Source: CAZXYS01 sp964645005 (lineage in GTDB: Bacteria > Bacteroidota > Ignavibacteria > Kapaibacteriales > UBA2268). Taken from it: a DNA stretch of 64,000 nt. The notes beneath the pieces are model-generated. The model was not told where the DNA came from. It saw only the letters and a list, made by a program, of their open reading frames with translations, and searched no databases. Shown piece after piece: positions 9,126 through 18,183 of this stretch. Within the stretch, counting starts at the first letter, position 1. Each line of letters begins with the position of its first letter. The position numbers and the translations under genes were made by a program. The stretch lies in NCBI GenBank assembly GCA_964645005.1, contig CAZXYS010000016.1:21135-85134 (forward strand). The letters are read 5' to 3'.

Positions 9126-12100
9126 ATGTATTTATCAAAATTAGATATATCAGGTTTTAAATCATTTGCAGGCAGGACACGCTTTGAATTTAATGATGGA
9201 ATAGCCGCCATTGTCGGTCCCAACGGCTGCGGCAAGACAAATGTTGTTGATGCCGTCCGCTGGGTGCTCGGCGAGCAAAAAACCGCTGTGCTCAGATCTG
9301 ATATAATGGAAAATGTTATTTTTAACGGCTCGAAAGACAGAAAACAACTCGGCATGGCAGAAGTATCGCTAACGCTTCAAAACAATAAGAAAATACTTCC
9401 AACCGAGTATGACGAAGTGACAATTACAAGACGATTATTCAGAAACGGAACCAGTGAATACCTGTTAAATAAGGCTAAATGCAGACTGCGAGATATAACA
9501 GATTTATTTATGGATACCGGTATGGGCTCGGACTCATATTCTGTCATAGAATTGAAAATGGTAGAAGCCATCTTAAGCGGTAAAGTCGACGAACGCCGCC
9601 ATCTCTTCGAAGAAGCTGCCGGAGTGAACAAATATAAAACAAGAAGAAAAGAAGCCGAAAGAAAGCTTGAAAATGTGCAATACGATCTTGTTCGTGTGGA
9701 AGATTTGGTAGAAGAAGTGCGCAAAGCTGTAAACTCCCTCAAAAGACAGGCGTCCAAAACAAGACGGTACAATAAGATCAGAGCCGAACTCAGCGAGGTT
9801 GAATTATCTCTTATGAGGCATGAGTATAACGGCTTGAAAGAAAAAGCTGAGGCTTATGAAATACAGTTGAATGAAGATAAAGACAAAAAAACGCAGTTAG
9901 AAACTGAACTGAACGATTCTGAAAAACACCTGGAAAAATTGAACAATGATCGCTCCGAATTGGAAAATGAGTATCAGGACGCTGTCAAAACTGAATCTCA
10001 GATAAAAGAGGAACTCTCGAACAAATCAAAAGAGCTCGCTGTTAAGCAGGAAAAAAGAGAAAATCTCCTGGCTGCCGAAGATAGGATTGAAAAAGATACA
10101 GAGAATCTGAGATCAAACAAAAAGGAACTAACGGAAAATATCGAAAACTCCGAAAAGGAACTTATTTCCCTTCGAAATTATAAGGATAACGCCGGCGACA
10201 AAGTTCAGGAGAAAAAAGAGAAGAGAGATGAAGTTTTAAAAATTGTTTCCGATTTGAGAAATTCAGTTAACTCAAGCAATGAAAAAATACTCAAAATAAA
10301 GAACAGGCTTGAATCCATAGAAAGTGAGTATGACAGAAATTTAAACCAAAAGGCTGCTCTGCAGGATAAAATTGAAAATGCCGACAAAGAACTTGATGAA
10401 ATTAGAAACAGCCAAAATGAACTGGAAAATGAGTATAATGAATCATTAAAGCAGCGAGAAGAACTTGAAAGCTCAATAAAAAAATCTGAGGAGGAATTAA
10501 AAGAAGCACAACGCCAAAAAGCTGATTTGCAGGAAGAAATGGAAAATATTCGTACCCAGACTACAAACAAGAAAAATGATCTGGCTCAAGTAGACGCAAC
10601 TCTGGAATTTCTGGAGGGCTTAGTTGATTCTGACGAGAGTTCGCAATTCCTGCTAAATAACAAAAAATGGCAGCCAAAAGGAGAAAAAGCCCTATTAGGT
10701 GAATCCATAGGCGCTGATGACAAATTCTTAGTAGCCATCGACACTGCTCTTGGCGACGCTGTTCGTTATTTCGTAGTCGAAGACCGTGATGAAGCCGTCA
10801 ATGCGTTTGATCTTTTAAGTGATAATAAAAAGGGTAAAGCCACATTTGTCGTAAAAAATGAAATCCCTGAAATAGCTGCTCCTGTAAATATATCTGTTTC
10901 TGATGGGGTATATGGATGGGCAAGTGAATTAGTCCGAGTAAATGAAACCCTCAGATATGCTCTGCGTGGTATATTAGGCAAAACAGCTATAACTGAAAAT
11001 CTGGACAAAGCTATTAACCTTGTCGATAATGGTACTGCCGATAGCGCAGTTACTTTGGATGGCAAATTAGTAAAAAGCAGGGGAGTGTTGAGAGGCGGAT
11101 CTGTAATCCAGCCGGAAAATATAACTGTCGGCAAAAAGGAGAGAATTGACAGACTCACTCAACAAAGAAATAACATCGAAAATGAAATATCAAAGCTAAA
11201 TGATAAATTGGCTGAACTAAAATCCAAAAACGAATCAATAAATATTGATGATTATAATAAGGCTTTGCGTAAAGCAGAACAGGAAAAAAATGAAAATGAA
11301 AACAAAATATCCCAGTTGAACTACCGCAGGGAATTACTGGGAAACAATCTCTTTCACATCGAAGAAAATAAGTATTCAAATCATGAGCAAATCGAATACA
11401 TTGATAAAGAACTCGAAAACAGCGAAACAGAAAAAAATGAACTCCTTGAAGAACTTCAGGAGATTCAATCCCAATTCAATGAAAAAAATAAGCAGCTTAA
11501 AGAATCCGAAGCTAAACTTAATGAATATGAACAGCAGCTTAGAAAATCCGAGATCAGCGACACTGAGATAAGAACTAAAATAACATCCTGCGAAAATGAA
11601 ATCGACAGACTTAAAGCCCGCATAGAATCCACAGATAAGAACATCCAATCCCTGAAAAATGAATATGAAACTAATAAGGCTGTTATTGAAAAACTGAAAA
11701 ACACCGCTTCGGAACTTGAAAACCAGATACAAGATCTCCAAAAGAAAGATACTGAAGCAAACAACAGGTTAAACTATGTCGATCAAAAACTTTCCGCCCT
11801 GAAAGAACAGATCAACCAAGCTTCGGAGGATATTTCCCGTCAACGCAAGGTAGTCGAAAAAGAAAGAGAAGCCATCTATCAAAAAGAATTGCACCTTAAC
11901 GAATACCACCAGCAGATGAGAAGTATTGCTGCTCGTGCATTAGATGGATACGAGATCGAACTGAAAAATGAGACTTTCGAGAAAGAAGAAAACTTCAACA
12001 TTGATGAACAAAGAGCTAAATTGCGCGACCTAAGTGAAAAGCTGAAAAATATAGGACCGGTTAACCATCGTGCTCTCGACGATTACGAAAAGGAAAGCGA

Positions 12101-12653
12101 AAGACTTGATTTCTACGAAAACCAGCTTCAGGACCTTACGGAATCTAAAAAGAACCTGTCCGAAACGATCCGTGAAATTAACAACACCGCCGAAAGAAAA
12201 TTCATTGAGACATTTGATCAAATCCATGAGAATTTTAAGACTCTATTCAAAACTCTCTTCGGTGAAACAGGAGATGCCGAGCTAAAAATTGATACCGAAA
12301 ACCCCCTCGATACTGATATCAGCATAATCGCTAAACCTCCGGGCAAAAAACCACACTCAATAGAAGGTATTTCCAGTGGAGAAAAGACTTTAACAGCTAT
12401 AGCATTGCTATTTGCAATATACCTCGTCAAACCGAGCCCGTTTTGCATTTTGGATGAGGTTGACGCTCCACTTGATGATGCCAATATAGACAGATTCATC
12501 AAGCTTATTAAGGATTTTCGTAACGGAACACAGTTTATTATCGTCACACATAATAAGAGGACTATGGAAGCAGCGGATAATTTATATGGCATAACAATGC
12601 AGGAAGACGGTGTTTCCAAGGTTGTCTCGGTAAAAATGAATCAAGTTGCATAA
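9126..12653 (+). CDS. smc: Chromosome segregation/condensation ATPase SMC
   Basis: 1175 residues, the usual SMC length. Walker A is GPNGCGKTN at residues 31-39. Two long charged coiled coils (about 170-500 and 670-1000) flank a hinge near residues 515-645 containing GLVDSDESSQF and GVLRGGSVIQ. The ABC signature SSGEKTL lies near residues 1083-1089 and Walker B ILDEVDAP near 1108-1115. SMC dimers entrap DNA and organise the nucleoid, normally with ScpA and ScpB, which are not in this window. Coding strongly favours AAA/GAA in the coiled coils. Confidence 0.97.
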   Translation: MYLSKLDISGFKSFAGRTRFEFNDGIAAIVGPNGCGKTNVVDAVRWVLGEQKTAVLRSDIMENVIFNGSKDRKQLGMAEVSLTLQNNKKILPTEYDEVTITRRLFRNGTSEYLLNKAKCRLRDITDLFMDTGMGSDSYSVIELKMVEAILSGKVDERRHLFEEAAGVNKYKTRRKEAERKLENVQYDLVRVEDLVEEVRKAVNSLKRQASKTRRYNKIRAELSEVELSLMRHEYNGLKEKAEAYEIQLNEDKDKKTQLETELNDSEKHLEKLNNDRSELENEYQDAVKTESQIKEELSNKSKELAVKQEKRENLLAAEDRIEKDTENLRSNKKELTENIENSEKELISLRNYKDNAGDKVQEKKEKRDEVLKIVSDLRNSVNSSNEKILKIKNRLESIESEYDRNLNQKAALQDKIENADKELDEIRNSQNELENEYNESLKQREELESSIKKSEEELKEAQRQKADLQEEMENIRTQTTNKKNDLAQVDATLEFLEGLVDSDESSQFLLNNKKWQPKGEKALLGESIGADDKFLVAIDTALGDAVRYFVVEDRDEAVNAFDLLSDNKKGKATFVVKNEIPEIAAPVNISVSDGVYGWASELVRVNETLRYALRGILGKTAITENLDKAINLVDNGTADSAVTLDGKLVKSRGVLRGGSVIQPENITVGKKERIDRLTQQRNNIENEISKLNDKLAELKSKNESINIDDYNKALRKAEQEKNENENKISQLNYRRELLGNNLFHIEENKYSNHEQIEYIDKELENSETEKNELLEELQEIQSQFNEKNKQLKESEAKLNEYEQQLRKSEISDTEIRTKITSCENEIDRLKARIESTDKNIQSLKNEYETNKAVIEKLKNTASELENQIQDLQKKDTEANNRLNYVDQKLSALKEQINQASEDISRQRKVVEKEREAIYQKELHLNEYHQQMRSIAARALDGYEIELKNETFEKEENFNIDEQRAKLRDLSEKLKNIGPVNHRALDDYEKESERLDFYENQLQDLTESKKNLSETIREINNTAERKFIETFDQIHENFKTLFKTLFGETGDAELKIDTENPLDTDISIIAKPPGKKPHSIEGISSGEKTLTAIALLFAIYLVKPSPFCILDEVDAPLDDANIDRFIKLIKDFRNGTQFIIVTHNKRTMEAADNLYGITMQEDGVSKVVSVKMNQVA

Positions 12654-12770
12654 TAAAAATTAAATATTTGTTTGCAAAAAAGATAAATATAGATTAAATT
12701 TTATTCTCGGTTATTCCGAGATTGACAACGAAACTAAAAAATGTATTGTGTTTTCAACTGGAGTAGAGTT

Positions 12771-13490
12771 ATGAAAAGCTTAGTCATAATATTATTGACA
12801 ACTGCACTGATGTTTTGGACATTACCAGCAGAATCGGCATGCGGCAATCCGGCTTCTCCCGGATTTCAGGAACCTGAGCAGATGGAAGAATTCCCCGAGC
12901 AGGAACCTGAAGAAATGGAAGAAATGGAAGAAGCTGAAGAAGAAGAAGAAGAAAAGAAAGAGCAGGAAGGCGTTGAACAGATGGAAGAATTCCCGGAAGA
13001 GGAGGAAATGATGGAAGATGCTCCTCCTGCCAAAGAAGAGAGAATGAAATATTACCAGGAAAAATTTGAAGAGACATATCAGAATGTGTTATTCGAAGAT
13101 GTTTGGAACGCCGTCAAGCAGTCGATTAAAGATATTAACTGCGCGATAATAAAAGATTCCTACTCACAAAATGACGAAGGATTCTACAAAGGCGTCATCA
13201 AATCGGATTTCTGCATTTTTGCCATGGGCGATAAAACCCTTGAAAATCTCGAGAAATACAGCATTAAAGTACCTGTTATACGCGGCGGCACATGGCATAC
13301 AGGAAGGATGCAATACAAATTCATTATCGAAGAAAATGATGATGGCTCCGTTTATCTAAGACTGGTAGGAGAGATCAGCGGTTTCGAAAGTTATGTCACA
13401 GAGCAGGTCCATTTCTGGGAATCCAACGGTTATCTCGAACACATGATGATGAAAAGGTTAAGGAAAAATCTGAAAGAGGAAGGCTCGTAA
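12771..13490 (+). CDS. Exported protein with acidic Glu/Met-rich N-terminal tract
   Basis: 239 residues from the ATG at 12771, which has GGAGTAG just upstream and begins a clean signal peptide (MKSLVIILLTTALMFWTLPAESA). An in-frame ATG at 12741 would put ten extra residues in front of that signal. After the cleavage site comes a highly acidic low-complexity stretch (mature residues about 10-75) rich in Glu, Met and Pro with the recurring unit QMEEFPE. The C-terminal part (about 85-239) is a globular alpha/beta domain starting FEDVWNAVKQSIKD; the order of helix, beta meander and final helix loosely recalls BamC-like helix-grip domains, but I would not name a family. It lies 117 bases after smc. 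The acidic tract resembles that in the Fe-S protein at 58735-59886. Confidence 0.72.
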   Translation: MKSLVIILLTTALMFWTLPAESACGNPASPGFQEPEQMEEFPEQEPEEMEEMEEAEEEEEEKKEQEGVEQMEEFPEEEEMMEDAPPAKEERMKYYQEKFEETYQNVLFEDVWNAVKQSIKDINCAIIKDSYSQNDEGFYKGVIKSDFCIFAMGDKTLENLEKYSIKVPVIRGGTWHTGRMQYKFIIEENDDGSVYLRLVGEISGFESYVTEQVHFWESNGYLEHMMMKRLRKNLKEEGS

Positions 13491-13516
13491 AACTGTGTGT
13501 CTCATAAGTATAGAGA

Positions 13517-13567
13517 TGTCATCCCTGCAAATGTCTTTAGATCATGCTTTAGCAGGGCAGGAATCTT
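13517..13567. repeat. Dispersed intergenic repeat R2, copy 1
   Basis: 51 bases that recur in reverse orientation at 51526-51576 with 48 of 51 positions identical by my alignment. It carries the palindromic core GCTTTAGCAGGGCAGGA. The preceding bases (TGTCTCATAAGTATAG) resemble the left edge of the element at 31383. The whole 13491-13811 spacer otherwise holds only this repeat and the inverted repeat at 13720. Confidence 0.75.
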
Positions 13568-13719
13568 GAGAAAATTTTGTTTTTGTCATCGAGAGGATTT
13601 GAACAATAAGCAAAAATGAATTAAGGTACACGATCTTATATAAATTTACTGCTTAATTACGCATTTTGCAGACATTACAAAAGTCTTTCTTTTTAATAAT
13701 TATTTTGAAAATATATCTT

Positions 13720-13755
13720 AAAGAATATCTTTTTCTTATAAGGTAGATATTCTTT
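13720..13755. promoter_or_regulatory. Inverted repeat upstream of PEBP gene
   Basis: A perfect 11-bp inverted repeat, AAAGAATATCT / AGATATTCTTT, with a 14-base spacer, 57 bases before the PEBP start. It could be an operator or an RNA hairpin in the leader; there is no U-run to make it a terminator. Confidence 0.4.
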
Positions 13756-13811
13756 CCATATTTTGAAACAAATTATCATGATTATTCATAAATACCCAAA
13801 GGAGAAATGCT

Positions 13812-14435
13812 ATGAAATTAACAAGTAAGTCTTTTAACAATGGCACACCGATACCGGGAGAATATGCATTTTGTATACCGGCTGATGACGGGCATGTCAC
13901 ATTCTCATCAAATAAAAATCCTCATCTAAGCTGGTCGGACTTTCCCGAGAATACTAAAGCCTTCGCAATAATTTGCGTTGATCCTGATGTTCCCTCCAAA
14001 CCGGACGATGTCAATCAGGAAGGCAAAACCGTACCGGAAGATCTTCCCAGGGTCAATTTCTATCACTGGGTACTCGTTGACATCCCTGCAGCTAAAACCG
14101 AGTTCAAGGAAGGCGAAGCCTCCAACCAGGTAATGCCCAAGGGTAAAGAACCCGGTAAGAAAGATTATGGCGTCGCGGGTATTAACAACTATACCGACTG
14201 GTTTTCCGGTGATCCTGACATGGGCGGCAACTACGCTGATTATGACGGTCCCTGCCCTCCATGGAATGATTCCATCATCCACCATTATCATTTCAAAATA
14301 TATGCTCTCGATGTTGATTCTCTCGGCTTATCAGGGAACTTTGGCGGTCCTGAGGCAATACAGGCAATGCAGGGACACATCCTTGACGAAGCCGAATGGA
14401 TAGGCACCTATACACTTAACAAAGATTTATTGTAA
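13812..14435 (+). CDS. YbhB/YbcL-family PEBP-like protein
   Basis: 207 residues with the phosphatidylethanolamine-binding-protein fold. Visible landmarks are the strand-loop AFAIICVDPDVPSK (family D-P-D motif), FYHWVLVDIPA with the conserved His-Trp, and HHYHFKIYALD near the C-terminus. There is no signal peptide, so it is cytoplasmic. Members bind small anions or phospholipid head groups; cellular roles in bacteria are mostly unknown. An AAAGGAG ribosome-binding site lies 8 bases before the ATG. It stands alone, with an inverted repeat upstream and a strong hairpin downstream. Confidence 0.9.
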   Translation: MKLTSKSFNNGTPIPGEYAFCIPADDGHVTFSSNKNPHLSWSDFPENTKAFAIICVDPDVPSKPDDVNQEGKTVPEDLPRVNFYHWVLVDIPAAKTEFKEGEASNQVMPKGKEPGKKDYGVAGINNYTDWFSGDPDMGGNYADYDGPCPPWNDSIIHHYHFKIYALDVDSLGLSGNFGGPEAIQAMQGHILDEAEWIGTYTLNKDLL

Positions 14436-14498
14436 TTCTTGAATATTTTTTACAAGAACTGCAATATGATTTTCAATACATTAATTTATGATTTTATA

Positions 14499-14552
14499 GT
14501 AGAGCGAAGAATCCGGGAATACTTAAAATTCCGGATTCTTCGCTACTTTTTG
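14499..14552. terminator. Intrinsic terminator between convergent genes
   Basis: A long stem of about 19 bp (GTAGAGCGAAGAATCCGG with ATTCCGGATTCTTCGCTAC) followed by TTTTTG on the plus strand. It ends the PEBP gene and probably also serves the minus-strand FG-GAP gene that converges on it. Confidence 0.85.
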
Positions 14553-14560
14553 TATGCTTA

Positions 14561-17500
14561 TTACTTGTTATAAATTATTATCCCGCCTGTAATTCCTTCA
14601 TTGGTTTGCAGACGGTAGTAATATGAACCGCTTGGTAGATTTGAAGGCTCCCAGACAAACAAATGGTATCCTGTTTCCAGATACTCATCAGCAACTGTCT
14701 CGATTTTATTTCCCAGATTATCGAAAATTTCAAGTCTAATGTCGGCGGTTTTCGACAGATTTAGCTCAAAAGTTGTAGAACCTGAAAAAGGGTTCGGTAC
14801 ATTCTGTACGCTAATACCGGTTAGTTTATGCTCGTAAACCGAACTCATATCTTTCTTAGTAGTGAACATCCATGTTTCACTCCATTCGCCGGGACCGCCC
14901 GCACTTATAGCCCTCACTTTCCAGTAAATATCAGTACTATCCGGAAGATCTTCCGTCAGCTTTTTAGGTGTAAATATCACATCCGGTGCCCAGACAAGCG
15001 TATCATTAAACTCTGCATCCAATGCCACAAGCAACTGATATCTATCAGCGTCATCAACACTTTCCCAGTAAAGCTTGGGGCGAAGGTCAACATCTTCTGC
15101 ATTATTCGCCGGAGAAGTTAGAATGACAGATTTGGGAGCAGCAGCCGTTGTAAAGCTGTATATGTCAGACCACTCCCCCGTCAACCCGTTGTTATCAGCA
15201 GCTACACGCCAGTGATATTCAGTTTCAGGATCTAAAAAATCAGTGACTGTAAATTTAAGCTCACTGACAGTATCAGTTTTAATAATATTCGAAAAATCGG
15301 GAGAATCCGATAACTGAAAAATATACATCGTATTCGCAGTACCATAACTGGCTTTGTATTCAGCAGCTTCCCAGCGGAAAATTGGCTTAGCGGAGACATC
15401 CGTTGCACTATTTGAAGGTTCTGTTAGTTGGAGTTTGCCAGGCTTCGGCTGGCATACCGTAAACTCCCAGACACTTGATTCTGCAGTATTCCCTTGATCA
15501 TCAGAAGCGATTGCTTTCCAGTAATAAGTGTTACAAGCTAAATAGGATACATTTATGAAAACTTCTCCGGTAACTTTTCCGTTTTTTTTCGACATAGTTT
15601 CATTATATAATACATCTTTAAAAGCCTTATCTCTTGACATCATTATTGTCACTGTATCAGTCTCTGCAGCGACATTAGCTGTTAGCCTTGAAGTTGTACC
15701 TTTATCAATTCCGTAAGTATAATTTCCAGGAGAAATCAATCTCGGCGCCATAAGCTCAGCTTCATAGGAGCCATCATAATTAACAGTATATTTCCCGTTT
15801 ACCTTCAAGTCATTTAAATTAAGTTTCTTACCATCGGGATAGGTAATAACTACGGAATCAATCTTTTCAACATCCCCCAAACCAAAATGGCAGATATTAG
15901 TCGATTGTGAAGCCCGCGCATTCATTATCGAACCGGGGTGGCTGCGTAAGAAACTCTTGCCGCCAGCATAAACAGTAATTGAACTTCCAAATGCATCCAT
16001 ATTGACATTATTCTCAGGGCTGCCGTTGAGCTTTATCTGCAGCCATTTTCCTTTACTTGGCAGGTCATTACGAAATAACTTTACATTTTCCTTTGCACTG
16101 GCTATCAGCAGATCCATATCACCGTCATTGTCATAATCGAGTCTGACCGGTGACCACGCCCCATGGATCGTAGCGCCATATTCCCATGTCAAATCCTTCA
16201 ATTCATAATCATTTTCTGGTCCCTGATTTATATATAGCCTGGATAATCTATCTACGCCATCACCTTTTTTATCATAAGAATACTGGCAATGGAACAGATC
16301 AAGATAGCCGTCCAGATTGAGATCAGCCCAGCACATCCCTGCATTCATCTCGAAAAACTTCAATCCAATTTCCGGTTGTACATTTTGGAAATTATAATCC
16401 GGGGGTCCTTCATTTTTAAATATCAGAGAAGGATTGGACACCTGTCCGCGCCAGTCGGGATGCCCCAGATTGCCTACAGCCAGATCAACCGCACCGTCAT
16501 TATTATAATCACCCCAGTCGGAGCCCATTCCATGACCAAAATATCCTGCCTGTGCAGTTGGAGCACCACGAGCCCCGGTTTCCTGTCCAACTTCATTAAA
16601 AGTGCCATCTCCATTGTTTTTGTAGAGTAAATCCGGTGCCAACCGGTATGTAGCTACAAATACATCCGGCAGCAGGTCATTATTATAATCGCAGATACTG
16701 GCTCCCCAGCAATCATAATAAGGAGCCGGTTCGCCATCTGAAATTTTAGCAGCATCTGTGACATTCTCAAACTTTCTGTTGCCCAGATTCTTGAACAACT
16801 GATCAGGATAGTATGTTTCCTGCCCCTGATTCGATGTTCTCCCGTAGGCTATAAACAGATCGAGGAGACCGTCCCTGTTATAATCCAGCCACATAGGCGT
16901 AACAGTTGGCTGATCGAGTATTAGTGTTGAATCCGTATCTTCTTCCAATGTGCCATCGGATTTTCCCCAAAACATTTTGTCCCTGTTCATTCCCCTCCGC
17001 GAGAAACAATCAAGATTGCCGTCATTATCAACATCTGCCCAGACAGGTTGTCCGGGTGTTTTCATATTGTCGGAAATATTTTTAAAAGTGCCGTCACCAT
17101 TATTTTCATAAAATAACGTACTTATAGTCAGGTCTGAATAGCCGTCCTTGTTCCAGTCAGTAATTGATACAATACCGCTGCCGGGAACATTACCGTTATT
17201 TATAATACCAACCTTTTCCGTAACATCAACAAATGATGGCGGTGGAGGTCCCTGAGAAGTGCTGTCCGTAGGATAAGTATACTCAACTACCAGACGAACC
17301 ATAAAATTACTGCCGGCTCTGTAATACACTCCCGGAAAACCTAATTGATTATTATTATTCGGATCCATGTACCAGGAATGACTGGAACTTCCCTCTGTAT
17401 CCAAAGCAATCCATGGTCCATTAAAATTTTGACCATGAATTATCCAAACCCGATCCAAACCGCCAAGACGAAGATCATCAACCTTGATCTTCCGCCAGCC

Positions 17501-17830
17501 TGGATTTCCATCATAATCGATTTGGATAGGAGGGATGAGCGTATTATAGTTCTTCACCCACAATGTCGGCGGGTAAGCTCCTTCCGCCGGGTCACCCATA
17601 ACACGAAATTCGTCCGTTGAAGCTTGATCTCCCGTCAAATAGATATGTATCTCTTTTACCTGACAGGGACCGTCAGGATTCAGCAATACAGACTCCTCCC
17701 AATCAGGACGTGACTCGTACCCCGAGGTACGGGGTGTTCCGTTATCATTTTTAACAATTACGTCTTTGCCAAAGCTTGATACGGCAAACATCAGAAATAT
17801 AGCGAGAATACTTGCAGCTTTTTTGATCAT
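14561..17830 (-). CDS. T9SS-secreted FG-GAP/ASPIC-UnbV protein with fibronectin III domains
   Basis: 1089 residues. After a signal peptide (to SSFG) come about 170 residues of unknown fold, then a propeller of FG-GAP/VCBS repeats (about 210-590) with calcium-type motifs such as DWNKDGYSD, DVDNDGNLD, DYNRDGLLD and DYDNDGDMD. An ASPIC/UnbV domain (about 600-690; ARASQSTNICHFGLG, ITYPDGKK) and three fibronectin type III modules (about 700-1000) with EYHWRVAA-type strands follow. A T9SS type A sorting domain ends the protein (NPFSGSTTFELNL to the end). By domain content it is a large secreted or surface calcium-binding protein; ligand unknown. The spacer upstream holds dispersed repeats. Confidence 0.9.
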   Translation of the reverse strand: MIKKAASILAIFLMFAVSSFGKDVIVKNDNGTPRTSGYESRPDWEESVLLNPDGPCQVKEIHIYLTGDQASTDEFRVMGDPAEGAYPPTLWVKNYNTLIPPIQIDYDGNPGWRKIKVDDLRLGGLDRVWIIHGQNFNGPWIALDTEGSSSHSWYMDPNNNNQLGFPGVYYRAGSNFMVRLVVEYTYPTDSTSQGPPPPSFVDVTEKVGIINNGNVPGSGIVSITDWNKDGYSDLTISTLFYENNGDGTFKNISDNMKTPGQPVWADVDNDGNLDCFSRRGMNRDKMFWGKSDGTLEEDTDSTLILDQPTVTPMWLDYNRDGLLDLFIAYGRTSNQGQETYYPDQLFKNLGNRKFENVTDAAKISDGEPAPYYDCWGASICDYNNDLLPDVFVATYRLAPDLLYKNNGDGTFNEVGQETGARGAPTAQAGYFGHGMGSDWGDYNNDGAVDLAVGNLGHPDWRGQVSNPSLIFKNEGPPDYNFQNVQPEIGLKFFEMNAGMCWADLNLDGYLDLFHCQYSYDKKGDGVDRLSRLYINQGPENDYELKDLTWEYGATIHGAWSPVRLDYDNDGDMDLLIASAKENVKLFRNDLPSKGKWLQIKLNGSPENNVNMDAFGSSITVYAGGKSFLRSHPGSIMNARASQSTNICHFGLGDVEKIDSVVITYPDGKKLNLNDLKVNGKYTVNYDGSYEAELMAPRLISPGNYTYGIDKGTTSRLTANVAAETDTVTIMMSRDKAFKDVLYNETMSKKNGKVTGEVFINVSYLACNTYYWKAIASDDQGNTAESSVWEFTVCQPKPGKLQLTEPSNSATDVSAKPIFRWEAAEYKASYGTANTMYIFQLSDSPDFSNIIKTDTVSELKFTVTDFLDPETEYHWRVAADNNGLTGEWSDIYSFTTAAAPKSVILTSPANNAEDVDLRPKLYWESVDDADRYQLLVALDAEFNDTLVWAPDVIFTPKKLTEDLPDSTDIYWKVRAISAGGPGEWSETWMFTTKKDMSSVYEHKLTGISVQNVPNPFSGSTTFELNLSKTADIRLEIFDNLGNKIETVADEYLETGYHLFVWEPSNLPSGSYYYRLQTNEGITGGIIIYNK

Positions 17831-17934
17831 CGTTTACTCCGTTATACAAAATTTACATTTTATTAACATAAAAATCTATTTGATTATTTCCAAGAAGATT
17901 AAAACAAAGATTTTCTCAGGTTGTAAATTTTTTT

Positions 17935-17973
17935 AACCCGGAAAATTCATTATAAGAATTCCCTCATCCCTAA
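17935..17973. repeat. Dispersed intergenic repeat R1, copy 1
   Basis: 39 bases beginning AACCCGGAAAATTCATTA. A reverse-oriented copy lies at 51604-51642 with 37 of 39 positions identical by my alignment. Shorter related motifs (AACCCGG followed by ATTTTCATT or ATTACATT) occur near 25272 and 30456. Confidence 0.75.
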
Positions 17974-18061
17974 TCCCTTCTTCCAAGTGGAGAAGGGACT
18001 TTCATTGTAATAAGAAATTCTTACACCCTCCTCCCGACGAAAGAAGGGCTGGGGATGAGGG
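17961..18061. repeat. Long imperfect inverted repeat in lon upstream spacer
   Basis: CCCTCATCCCTAATCCCTTC at 17961 pairs with the reverse complement at 18041-18061 (AAGAAGGGCTGGGGATGAGG plus G) with few mismatches, enclosing about 60 bases with an inner small hairpin. It occupies most of the spacer between the FG-GAP gene and lon. Rho-independent termination is unlikely because no U-run follows. Confidence 0.6.
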
Positions 18062-18183
18062 TGAATAAGAGATTGTTTATGTTCTTAATGCAAAATTTGT
18101 GTTTAAATAATACATTTTACATTACTTCGTTGTTCCTATGCAATTAATTTTCTGAGAATGTAGAACTTGAATGTAGATTAATA

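Noticed and set aside
9377..9772. 131-codon frame opposite smc
   Set aside because: Shadow of smc; Ser/Leu-rich translation is typical for the complement of Lys/Glu-rich coiled-coil coding.
12705..12721. TCTCGG / CCGAGA hairpin after smc as a terminator
   Set aside because: Only six base pairs and no U-run; it lies near the next gene's start.
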